From Deltaproteobacteria bacterium (lineage in GTDB: Bacteria; Desulfobacterota; UBA8473): a stretch of 5,320 nucleotides of DNA. The notes beneath the pieces are model-generated. The model was not told the origin of the DNA, ran no database searches, and worked only from the letters and a program-made list of their open reading frames with translations. Every line of letters begins with the position of its first letter. The stretch's first letter is position 1. Location: contig DAOWME010000207.1 in the NCBI GenBank assembly GCA_030643245.1, positions 1-5,320 of the forward strand. Direction: 5' to 3'. Position numbers and translations under genes: made by a program. Positions 1 to 5,222 of the stretch are shown here, piece by piece.

Positions 1-9
1 TGCCGCCTA

Positions 10-136
10 CTTGTTTCGTTTGCTTCTTATGAACTACAGTCTTGCATAAGGCTGAATGTGTAATGGGATGAAAAGTCTCGTATGTCTATTTTTAAAGTTG
101 GCCAGGTCCTTACGTATAAGAAGCAAACGAAGCAAG
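10..136 (+). repeat. Long inverted repeat / candidate structured RNA of unknown family
   Basis: Positions 10-30 pair with 116-136 over 21 bp. The only imperfection is T14 opposite G132, a G-U wobble in a plus-strand RNA but an A-C mismatch in a minus-strand one, which favours function as a plus-strand transcript. Inside are two small hairpins: CAGTC/GGCTG around an 8-nt loop (about 38-55) and GGGA/TCTC around TGAAAAG (about 65-79). The whole would fold as a closed multi-branched RNA of about 127 nt. It could equally be a short non-autonomous mobile element with 20-bp terminal repeats; no target duplication can be judged because the left flank is only 9 bases. I do not recognise the family. 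Confidence 0.5.
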
Positions 137-233
137 CAGCCAGCGCTTAACGCAATCCTGCTCAACTGCACATGTCCAGACATTTTGATTGTATCAACAT
201 CCATATCTCAAGGCAAGGTTTTTTTGGTTATGG
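137..233. other. Intergenic stretch with no recognised gene
   Basis: A plus-strand frame is open from 56 to 295, but it has no convincing ribosome binding site, starts inside the hairpin at 10-136, runs through the promoter at 234-262, and its translation resembles nothing I recognise. I see no other feature between the hairpin and the promoter. Confidence 0.4.
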
Positions 234-262
234 TTGACAACCGGGAAGGTTTGGTTTATTCT
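234..262 (+). promoter_or_regulatory. Sigma70-like promoter for the His-tailed protein gene
   Basis: A perfect -35 hexamer TTGACA (234-239) is followed after exactly 17 bp by TATTCT (257-262), a 4/6 match to the -10 consensus. Transcription would begin near 269, giving a leader of about 70 nt before the ATG at 342. A GAGGGGAG ribosome binding site (325-332) ends 9 nt before that ATG and supports the start chosen. Confidence 0.5.
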
Positions 263-341
263 CAATTTATGCTTGGTGGACCAACAGGCTATTGAACATA
301 TCATGCAGTAGCGAATATTCAATCGAGGGGAGAATCGAATT

Positions 342-611
342 ATGGTAGAGGATGAAATCAAAAGGTTGGCTGTGCTCTTGAACCATTGGATAAAGCATAA
401 TGATGATCACATGAAGGAGTATATGAAATGGGCGGATGTAGCAGACAGACACGGGTTGAAAGAAGTAGCACATAACCTGAAAGCTGCCGCTGAGTTTATA
501 AACCGATCGAGTGAGCAATTCAGTACTGCCCGGAAAGAGATGCCCGTCTCACCGGAGGAAGAAGGGCATGAGCATGCTCATGATGATGATCATGAGCATC
601 ATCATCATTGA
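342..611 (+). CDS. Small helical protein with C-terminal His-rich tail, possible metal binder
   Basis: This 89-residue cytosolic protein has no signal peptide or membrane segment. Residues 1-66 look like an all-alpha hairpin: a first helix with the HW..HN..H pattern (His15, His19, His23), then a second helix around 38-60 rich in Ala, Leu and Lys. After a short linker (MPVSPEEEG) the last 14 residues contain 8 histidines mixed with Asp and Glu. Tails like this bind Ni, Zn, Co or Cu in metallochaperones and storage proteins, so metal handling is plausible but inferred from composition. Similar short HW-x-x-HN-x-x-H helical proteins occur, in my recollection, in methanogens and anaerobic deltaproteobacteria with no assigned role. 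The RBS is good (325-332). The stop TGA (609-611) sits on the edge of the inverted-repeat element, so the natural end of the tail may have been altered. The gene converges on the HD gene. Confidence 0.75.
   Translation: MVEDEIKRLAVLLNHWIKHNDDHMKEYMKWADVADRHGLKEVAHNLKAAAEFINRSSEQFSTARKEMPVSPEEEGHEHAHDDDHEHHHH
567..582. repeat. 16-bp perfect palindrome in the His-tail codons
   Basis: CATGAGCATGCTCATG is its own reverse complement. It falls in the His/Glu/Ala codons of the tail of the 342-611 gene and is most simply a by-product of repeated CAT and GAG codons. Confidence 0.45.
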
Positions 612-801
612 TTAGGGACGGGGCCGAAATAACTTCCTCAAGTTGGCGCTCAGATTTAGGTCAGATTTGTTCGATCTGAAAGCGCAAAACCGCAGGAATA
701 GTCTGACCTATTTCGAGGATTTTGTGCTTGAAGATCGGGCAAAGATGGCCTGAAGATGAGATGCATAGTTGGGGAAGTTATTTCGGCCCCGTCCCTTAAT
801 C
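610..801. mobile_element. MITE-like element with 24-bp perfect terminal inverted repeats
   Basis: Positions 614-637 are the exact reverse complement of 773-796 (24 bp, outer part AGGGACGGGGCCG). Allowing one extra base, the symmetry extends outward to GATTA on the left (610-614) and TAATC on the right (797-801). The interior also folds: 646-655 pairs with 674-685 (2-nt bulge), 658-665 (AGGTCAGA) pairs with 702-709, and TCAGATTT repeats directly at 650 and 661. There is no room for a transposase, so the element is non-autonomous. No target-site duplication is evident. REP-like elements mobilised in trans by Y1 (IS200/RAYT) transposases are one possible class, but I cannot prove it. It lies between two convergent genes, forms the end of both, and as RNA would be a strong hairpin in either direction. 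Confidence 0.75.
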
Positions 802-1364
802 GGGCATGAGCTACTATCACGGACTCTTAAGGATATAGTGAAGAGAGCACCCGGGGTTATGCTCAACCTGGAAAATAATTTCCTTTCCAGATCAATAGCG
901 TTGTGCTCGGATAGATTAATCAAACAGACCCTCTTTTCATTGTCGCCGTATCTCTTCCTGATGTCTGCAAATCGTTCTTCCAAGGCTACAACCTTATCAT
1001 GCTTCACCCTCTTGTCTGCATAATTGACCACCTCGATCTCCGAGACGGTGGGCGAAATTATCTCATTATCCAGAGTTACGTGCTGTCGTACTATCTCACT
1101 TATGCCGTTGAAACCTAGTCTTTCCAAAAGCTCACCTCCTGCCTTGGCATGATCTTCGCCCGTAATGATGCTCCTGGTCTTAATGATGTCATGGAGAAAG
1201 GCCCCAGCCGTAACTTTGGAAATGTCCAAGTCTTCCTCCGCCCTATTCAATTCCTCGGCGAGACAGACAGCAACCCTTTTCACCAAAAGACTATGGCGAA
1301 CAATATGCTCCAACATATTATACTCTTTCATTATATCCAGACATTCCTGCGGTGAGGGTATCAT
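708..1364 (-). CDS. HD-domain phosphohydrolase with element-derived C-terminus
   Basis: This 218-aa soluble protein belongs to the HD superfamily of metal-dependent phosphohydrolases. The metal ligands are visible in order: His24 (IVRHSLLVKRVA), His58-Asp59 (AFLHDIIK), a second-shell His72 (DHAKAGGELL), His95 (IVRQHV) and Asp117 (VVNYADKRV). Small stand-alone HD proteins of this type usually act on nucleotides or nucleotide second messengers; the substrate here cannot be read from sequence. The MIPSPQECLDIMKEYN opening matches the usual N-terminus of the family, so the ATG at 1364 is preferred although the upstream RBS is weak. The HD core and following helices end near residue 187. Residues 189-218 and the stop codon (708-710) are encoded inside the inverted-repeat element at 610-801, so the tail is probably acquired and replaces an unknown original end. 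It lies 147 nt downstream of the flavin reductase gene. Confidence 0.85.
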   Translation of the reverse strand: MIPSPQECLDIMKEYNMLEHIVRHSLLVKRVAVCLAEELNRAEEDLDISKVTAGAFLHDIIKTRSIITGEDHAKAGGELLERLGFNGISEIVRQHVTLDNEIISPTVSEIEVVNYADKRVKHDKVVALEERFADIRKRYGDNEKRVCLINLSEHNAIDLERKLFSRLSITPGALFTISLRVRDSSSCPIKGRGRNNFPNYASHLQAIFARSSSTKSSK

Positions 1365-1368
1365 AGAC

Positions 1369-1378
1369 CGTCCCTAAG
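1369..1378 (-). other. 10-bp match to the terminus of the 610-801 element
   Basis: Read on the minus strand this is TTAGGGACGG, identical to the outer ten bases of the left end of the element (612-621). It ends 4 bp before the HD gene ATG, where it is also the only purine-rich stretch that could serve as a ribosome binding site. It may be coincidence, or a footprint of a second element end at the other side of the same gene. Confidence 0.3.
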
Positions 1379-1390
1379 ACTAAAGGTTTC

Positions 1391-1403
1391 GTCCTTCAAG
1401 GAC
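1391..1403. repeat. 13-bp perfect palindrome upstream of the HD gene
   Basis: GTCCTT-C-AAGGAC is perfectly symmetric (6+1+6) and lies about 27 bp upstream of the HD start. It is too short a hairpin for a convincing terminator and has no U tract on the coding strand. An operator for the HD gene is possible. Confidence 0.3.
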
Positions 1404-1408
1404 TTTTA

Positions 1409-1537
1409 CTATCCCGACTCCAAATCAAATCCGTAGTACTCGACTACCATGGCGAATGGTCGCCCCTTCAGCTCCTCCACCACCTGTCCATTGTCCTCAA
1501 GAGTTGCTGCCCTAACTTTGACCGATGTAAACCTTGC
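1409..1537 (-). pseudogene. Possible gene remnant, 42 open codons without a start
   Basis: Between the flavin reductase and HD genes, one minus-strand frame runs between TAG codons at 1540-1538 and 1411-1409. Most of it reads like protein (AATLEDNGQVVEELKGRPF, then AMVVEYYGFDLESG). It overlaps the last codons of the flavin reductase gene in another frame and has no plausible start or RBS; its only ATG is 15 codons from the end. I do not recognise the family. It could be the tail of a deleted gene or chance: a 42-codon open frame is not rare, and only its amino-acid make-up argues for former coding. Confidence 0.25.
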
Positions 1538-1988
1538 CTAAATCGAGGCTGGTCATGGGGATACCTTCTCTGAGAATATCTGCATCAACGATCTCCCCTA
1601 TAAAAATCGTATGATCACCCGCATCGACTGAGTTTACCAGGATACAATCCATATACGCAAGCGCCTCATTAATTAAGGGCGCCCCGGTGGTTCTTGATTC
1701 CCATCTTATCCCCTTAAATTTTTCTTCCGGAGAAGGTGACTTGAATTTGCCGGTCAAGGCACTACTCTCTTTACCCAGCACGTTAAGGGCAAATACCCCA
1801 CCCTCTCTTACCATCTTGTGGGAGTATCTATTTTTTCTTACACCCACCATAACCAGGGGTGGGGTGAAAGACACCTGGGAAACCCAGGAGGCGATCATTC
1901 CGTTTATCTCCGCTCCATTCTTTGTGGTAAGCACATAAATCCCGTAAGTGATCTTCTCCAATGCCTTAAGTATGTTCTCTTTTCCCAT
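1512..1988 (-). CDS. Flavin reductase-like, FMN-binding split-barrel protein
   Basis: This 158-aa protein is full length for the flavin reductase (FMN-binding split beta-barrel) family, which binds FMN as a dimer and passes electrons from NAD(P)H, rubredoxin or a partner protein. Recognisable parts are the N-terminal YGIYVLTTKNG strand (15-25), the FMN-contacting segment NGMIASWVSQVSFTPP (29-44) with the strand LVMVGVRKNRYSH (45-57), FALNVLGKE (66-74), and the C-terminal GDHTIFIGEIVDA (124-136) followed by LDLGKVYIGQS. No rubredoxin domain is fused. The RBS TAAGGAGGGA (2001-2010) is strong but about 12-14 nt from the ATG, longer than usual; no other in-frame start lies between them. The gap to the upstream HAD gene is 113 nt and has its own AT-rich dyad, so separate control is likely. 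The physiological partner is not shown by the neighbours. Confidence 0.88.
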   Translation of the reverse strand: MGKENILKALEKITYGIYVLTTKNGAEINGMIASWVSQVSFTPPLVMVGVRKNRYSHKMVREGGVFALNVLGKESSALTGKFKSPSPEEKFKGIRWESRTTGAPLINEALAYMDCILVNSVDAGDHTIFIGEIVDADILREGIPMTSLDLGKVYIGQS

Positions 1989-2000
1989 CTCTAATTTGTA

Positions 2001-2010
2001 TCCCTCCTTA
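2001..2010 (-). promoter_or_regulatory. Ribosome binding site with long spacing, flavin reductase gene
   Basis: TAAGGAGGGA on the minus strand is close to the perfect anti-SD match but sits about 12-14 nt from the ATG at 1988 instead of the usual 5-9. No alternative in-frame ATG, GTG or TTG occurs in between. Confidence 0.6.
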
Positions 2011-2030
2011 TCCTTATCACTACCGGCTTG

Positions 2031-2047
2031 GACATATATATATTGTC
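2031..2047. promoter_or_regulatory. AT-rich 17-bp dyad, candidate operator or -10 region for flavin reductase
   Basis: GACA and TGTC half-sites flank nine A/T bases about 45-60 bp upstream of the flavin reductase start. The central TATATATA could serve as a -10 box, but I find no good -35 at the right distance. A dyad of this shape could bind a dimeric regulator. Confidence 0.3.
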
Positions 2048-2049
2048 TT

Positions 2050-2070
2050 GTTTTCGTTCAGACACGAAAC
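2050..2070. repeat. Hairpin downstream of the HAD phosphatase gene
   Basis: GTTTTCGT (2050-2057) can pair with ACGAAAC (2064-2070) with one bulged T and a 6-nt loop. On the minus strand it lies about 32 nt past the HAD stop codon. It is AT-rich and lacks a U tract, so it is a poor intrinsic terminator. Confidence 0.3.
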
Positions 2071-2101
2071 AGAAGAACGATAATTCTCCGGCAACATGAA
2101 C

Positions 2102-2746
2102 CTAAAACGGTAGTTTCAGGATTATGTCGGATATATCATTACTATGGACAACAACATCCGCAATATGGCCTAATTCTCTAGAAGAGGGATTAAAGGCCAC
2201 CGAAAAACCGGCAATCTCGAACATCTCCTTATCTCCCAGGCTATCACCGATGGCCATGACCTCTTCCCTTTTTATAGCGTATTTATTCATTATCCGTTCA
2301 ACCCATTCTGCCTTCTTGTCAAAGTGTACATTCACCCTGACTTCTCCAGTTAAGGTACCGTTATCACAGAGTAAATCGTTTGCTATTGCATAATCAAAGG
2401 AGTACCTATTCTTAACCATTTCGGACAGAACGGAGAGCCCCGAGGATATTAGAGATAGCTTAATGCCGTGTTCCCTGAGATATGAGGTAAGGAGACCCAC
2501 CCCTTCATAAAAAGGAACGGATTCTGCAATCGTCCGGAGTTCCCGGGTACTCATCCCTTTCCAGACTTGGGCATCCAACCGGCAGAACTCCTCGTACGAT
2601 ATCTCATTATTAAGAAATTGGATCTGGTACTGCTCGGCAAAGCCGTACCACTTCCCCAAGGTCTTGTGGATGAGCTCCCAGAGGCTCCTTTCTCTGGTTA
2701 AGGTACCGTCCAAATCAAACACCGCAAGTTTAAACCCGGACTTCAT
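2102..2746 (-). CDS. HAD-IB family phosphatase, phosphoserine phosphatase-like
   Basis: This 214-aa cytosolic enzyme belongs to HAD superfamily subfamily IB, like SerB. All four motifs are present: motif I DLDGTLT (11-17) with nucleophile Asp11 and acid/base Asp13; the helical cap around residues 20-75; motif II Ser101-Ser102-Gly103 (LISSGLS); motif III Lys144 or Lys145 (HFDKKAEWV); and motif IV GDSLGDKEM (167-175) with Asp168 and Asp172 for Mg2+. The usual SerB motif IV is GDGANDxxM; GDSLGD is more typical of broader HAD-IB hydrolases, so phosphoserine is not assured as substrate. The length is normal. The RBS is poor: the bases before ATG (2746) are mostly A/T with only a GAGA 14-17 nt away. 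It follows the DnaC-like gene by 61 nt. Confidence 0.87.
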   Translation of the reverse strand: MKSGFKLAVFDLDGTLTRERSLWELIHKTLGKWYGFAEQYQIQFLNNEISYEEFCRLDAQVWKGMSTRELRTIAESVPFYEGVGLLTSYLREHGIKLSLISSGLSVLSEMVKNRYSFDYAIANDLLCDNGTLTGEVRVNVHFDKKAEWVERIMNKYAIKREEVMAIGDSLGDKEMFEIAGFSVAFNPSSRELGHIADVVVHSNDISDIILKLPF

Positions 2747-2807
2747 AAATCATTCGAGAATCTCAGGGACGAAAATAGCTTGGACCACCACCCTATATAT
2801 AGAAGGC
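2747..2807 (-). other. 61-nt spacer between the helicase-loader and HAD genes
   Basis: It contains an AT-rich palindrome, CTATATATAG, about 15 nt after the loader stop, which could be a -10 element, but no matching -35 is visible. Whether the HAD gene has its own promoter or is read through from upstream is unresolved. Confidence 0.3.
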
Positions 2808-3710
2808 TCATTTATGCTGCGGGTTTTGGCAGTACTTGTCGTCCTTTTTATACTTCAAGGTCCTGAAATCCTTTCCCTCCATTTCAATCATCTTGCACAT
2901 TTCCGCTAATCTTGAAAAAATTCTGACCCCGACCCTTTCCTGCAGGGTCTCTTGCAAGAGTTCCTCTTCAAAGATCTTTTTCTTAGTGGAAATCAAGGGG
3001 TCAACCTTAACCTTGGTTCTCGTGCGTCTAAGGGTCGACTCACTCCTTGTTGTATAGTTGGTGGTGGCTATGGTGGTCAGCGCGTTTGCGTTATTATACC
3101 TTTTAGATATTATCTGATCTAGGATATTGGCCTCCCACTCATTATTTCTGCCTTTTCCAAGCTCGTCTATAATTAGAATAGGGGCACTAATAAAGGGTTC
3201 TATTATCTCCTTCTCAGACTTTCTCTCTGAATATCCTTCCTTGATGTTCGACAACAGATGAAAAAAATCAATAAACTTGCATGAATAGCCCTTTTCCAAC
3301 GTCAATTTCTTTACAATCCCCGCTGCCAGATGGGTTTTCCCCACCCCCACCGGCCCCAAAAACATGAGGCCTCTATTCTCCATAGGGTAACAATCAACAA
3401 ACTTTTGGGAATAGGTCCTGGCCTCCTCTTGGGTGTGGTGTGTAACCTGAAAATCCTCGAGGGTTACTGATGCAAATTGTGCAGGAATCATGGCCCCATT
3501 GAAGAGCATGATCCTTTTTTTCAACATAGTACACTTGCACTGACCAGCGTACTTGTAGCCTCTCTCATCTTTCCAAGAGACAATGCCGTCTCCGTCACAT
3601 TCACTGCATGGAACTGAACAGCTTTCGCATATCCTGGCCTTTGCAAACTGGCCTTCGCGAATAAGAAGGTACCCGTTACCGGCGCAACTTTTACAGGTCT
3701 GATTTCCCAC
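2808..3710 (-). CDS. DnaC/IstB-type AAA+ ATPase with N-terminal zinc finger, probable helicase loader
   Basis: This 300-aa protein has two parts. Residues 1-60 carry cysteine pairs at 6/9, 28/31 and 35/38 and a CxC at 58/60, with CxxCxGxG-like spacing as in DnaJ zinc fingers; two zinc sites are likely. Residues 75-270 are a DnaC/IstB AAA+ domain: Walker A GPVGVGKTH (119-127), Walker B ILIIDELG (178-185), sensor 1 ATTNYT (215-220) and the arginine-finger box RIFSRL (263-268). Between sensor 1 and the arginine box there is a basic stretch (about 221-260) clearly longer than in E. coli DnaC or IstB. The family loads the replicative helicase onto single-stranded DNA, or serves transposases; with no transposase here and an intimate upstream partner, a chromosomal loader is more likely. 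The GTG start follows the previous stop by 2 nt and is fixed by GGGAGG at 3717-3722, so the two genes are probably translationally coupled. Confidence 0.85.
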   Translation of the reverse strand: MGNQTCKSCAGNGYLLIREGQFAKARICESCSVPCSECDGDGIVSWKDERGYKYAGQCKCTMLKKRIMLFNGAMIPAQFASVTLEDFQVTHHTQEEARTYSQKFVDCYPMENRGLMFLGPVGVGKTHLAAGIVKKLTLEKGYSCKFIDFFHLLSNIKEGYSERKSEKEIIEPFISAPILIIDELGKGRNNEWEANILDQIISKRYNNANALTTIATTNYTTRSESTLRRTRTKVKVDPLISTKKKIFEEELLQETLQERVGVRIFSRLAEMCKMIEMEGKDFRTLKYKKDDKYCQNPQHK

Positions 3711-3712
3711 GA

Positions 3713-4405
3713 CTAGCCTCCCAACTCAATCTTCAATAATCCATACCTTTTTCTGAGGAGGAGGCTCTTGATGGTTTCCCGAGTCCTTTCGTATGCCTCT
3801 TGGCTCATCTGAGTTCTAAGTGAAGACAGTCTCGTCTCTGCCTCGTCCACAAGACTCGTTAACTCATCATGGGATATCAACCTGCAAAATTCGTTGAGAA
3901 AAAACCTGTCCATCTCTTCCAATTCCGCATACACATGGAGATAGCTCTTGTTTACATTAGATCTCAAATCCCGAATCCTGTCTCGCACAGTACTGTATAA
4001 TTCCTTGAATTTTTTGTTGTTTTCTCTGATGATAGTGTTTTCTATTTTATCAATCAATCCGTCTATTCCTCGCAGAATGACTTTCTTCTCATAAACCTTC
4101 CCTTGTTGCCTGAAATTTACCCCAACCCGAAGTCTCTTATGGTTGATGAATTCTTTCTCTACCAACCCCTCACAAAATTTAATCGACCTGGGCATTGGTT
4201 TATGAGGCCCGTGGGTCTTTCTATAGAACTCGATTCCGTTCTTTATCCCTTTGCAGACAACGTTTAAGGGGACCCCTCTTTTCTCCCAAGACTTGATTTT
4301 CTGGTAATCTAAGGGGGAAAGGGCTACCCCCTTCTTTGTCAGAGATAAGAAATACTGCTCAATACAGTATATGTAGCTCAGGTTATTTCTGTTGATGAGG
4401 CTCAC
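3713..4405 (-). CDS. Unrecognised protein co-encoded with the DnaC-like loader
   Basis: This 230-aa soluble protein has no recognised catalytic motif, signal peptide or membrane segment. Residues 10-87 form a compact unit: an IEQYFLSLTKKG helix, then LSPLDYQKIKSWEKRGVPL, VVCKGIKNGIEFYRK and RSIKFCEGLVEKEF. The order 'SP.D...I..W...G.PL..V..GI' followed by 'R.I..C...V...' matches, as I remember it, an uncharacterised protein found just upstream of zinc-finger DnaC-like ATPases in deltaproteobacteria. Residues 110-215 are predicted helical, charged and possibly coiled-coil. Position and coupling suggest a primosome component such as an origin- or helicase-adaptor comparable in role to DnaD or DnaB of Firmicutes; this is inference, not homology seen. 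The start is GTG at 4405, preceded by GAGGA (4415-4419) at 9 nt. An in-frame TGA lies just upstream and the next in-frame Met is residue 71. Confidence 0.8.
   Translation of the reverse strand: MSLINRNNLSYIYCIEQYFLSLTKKGVALSPLDYQKIKSWEKRGVPLNVVCKGIKNGIEFYRKTHGPHKPMPRSIKFCEGLVEKEFINHKRLRVGVNFRQQGKVYEKKVILRGIDGLIDKIENTIIRENNKKFKELYSTVRDRIRDLRSNVNKSYLHVYAELEEMDRFFLNEFCRLISHDELTSLVDEAETRLSSLRTQMSQEAYERTRETIKSLLLRKRYGLLKIELGG
3717..3722 (-). promoter_or_regulatory. Ribosome binding site fixing the GTG start of the DnaC-like gene
   Basis: GGGAGG on the minus strand forms part of the last two Gly codons of the 230-aa gene and ends 6 nt before the GTG at 3710. Because the site is inside the upstream reading frame, ribosomes finishing one gene are placed to start the next. 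Confidence 0.7.
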
Positions 4406-4433
4406 GACGTTTCGTCCTCACACCCCTAACCTT

Positions 4434-5006
4434 TTAATCCTCTTTCGATAGAACCGTCATGTCCATTATCTTCTCTTCCACATAGGGCTCTTTTATGTGA
4501 ACGCTCTTCTTGTCCAAAAGTAAAAATTCCGGGACAATCTCAGCTACCAGGTTCCCGCCAATAAAGATCCTTACCACAGAACTCTCTGAAACGACGATGG
4601 CTACAGCTTCTGTTTCCTTGGATATGGAAGCGCCGGCCACATGCCGGCTCCCCAGTCCCAAAGGAAGTTCGATGCCTTTTATGCTAGAATTGATATATCT
4701 GCACGCAGATAAGACCACCCCGTCTCCTGAAACTATGAAGGCCCCATCGAGCTGGGCCAGTTCCTTTATTGTTTCTCTCATGTCTGAATCTTCAATCTTC
4801 TTTGCATCGTCCGGATGTCCGAGGAGTGGATCCAGAATCATGTTTCTAGACCTGGCCAGGACTTTTTTTTCGTCTCCAACCACAAATAATGTCCCTATTT
4901 TTTTTCCTTCCCGTCCTTCTCTTGCGATCTCAATGGCCAGATGTAGGGTTTTTTCCACAATCGCCGGATTATGCTTCGGCTTCAGAGAGCATATTTTGTC
5001 AAGCAT
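4434..5006 (-). CDS. Diadenylate cyclase (DisA_N-type), makes c-di-AMP
   Basis: This 190-aa protein consists of little but a DisA N-terminal-type cyclase domain, which condenses two ATP into cyclic di-AMP. Signatures in order are GREGKKIGTLFVVGD (31-45), DGAFIVSGDG (87-96) containing the conserved DGA, SRHVAGASIS (120-129) corresponding to the RHR motif, and AVAIVVSESSVVRIF (134-148). The second motif is R-H-V-A instead of R-H-R-(T/A)-A, as I recall for stand-alone DacZ-like and deltaproteobacterial enzymes; Arg121 and His122 remain. There is no transmembrane region (unlike CdaA) and no DNA-binding HhH domain (unlike full DisA), so it is a short soluble cyclase. Residues 160-190 are a variable tail. 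The ATG is supported by AAAGGAG (5014-5020) at 7 nt. It is the first gene of the tight trio with the 230-aa protein (28-nt gap) and the helicase loader, which hints at c-di-AMP signalling linked to replication. Confidence 0.88.
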   Translation of the reverse strand: MLDKICSLKPKHNPAIVEKTLHLAIEIAREGREGKKIGTLFVVGDEKKVLARSRNMILDPLLGHPDDAKKIEDSDMRETIKELAQLDGAFIVSGDGVVLSACRYINSSIKGIELPLGLGSRHVAGASISKETEAVAIVVSESSVVRIFIGGNLVAEIVPEFLLLDKKSVHIKEPYVEEKIMDMTVLSKED

Positions 5007-5101
5007 CTTTTGACTCCTTTAACCGGTGCTTTTCTCATCATCCTTTGAGGGGAATCACGATTTTCTGCTGATATCCCATAGCCTTCCGCTAGATATTCTA
5101 T

Positions 5102-5130
5102 ATAATCTTGACCTTTTCTCTGATTTTCAA
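5102..5130 (-). promoter_or_regulatory. Candidate sigma70-like promoter for the cyclase operon
   Basis: On the minus strand TTGAAA (5130-5125) and GATTAT (5107-5102) are separated by exactly 17 bp. Each hexamer is an imperfect match (5/6 and 4/6). Transcription would start near 5095, about 90 nt before the ATG. The region also lies in the possible broken reading frame at 4982-5320, so this may be chance. Confidence 0.35.
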
Positions 5131-5222
5131 TTCTATCCAGCCACCCGGAAGGTATCCCGCTTTTCTCCTATGCCTCCCATGCCATTGAATCCATTAGGTT
5201 AGTTTCCATCCAGAAATGGCCC

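Noticed and set aside
56..295. 79-codon plus-strand open frame
   Set aside because: It starts inside the hairpin at 10-136, runs through the promoter at 234-262, has no good RBS, and its translation resembles no protein I recognise.
769..1377. Several plus-strand open frames opposite the HD gene
   Set aside because: They mirror the HD coding sequence, which has the full set of HD motifs, and none has an RBS or a recognisable product.
2050..2070. Intrinsic terminator for the HAD gene
   Set aside because: The stem is short and AT-rich and no U run follows on the minus strand, so it is recorded only as a hairpin.
2764..2780. Partial resemblance to the element terminus (AGGGACG followed by AAAATAGCTT)
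   Set aside because: It needs a gap of several bases and covers too little sequence to separate from chance.
4510..5013. 167-codon plus-strand open frame opposite the cyclase gene
   Set aside because: It is the antisense shadow of a clearly recognised gene; its translation is Ser/Pro-rich low-information sequence with no motif.
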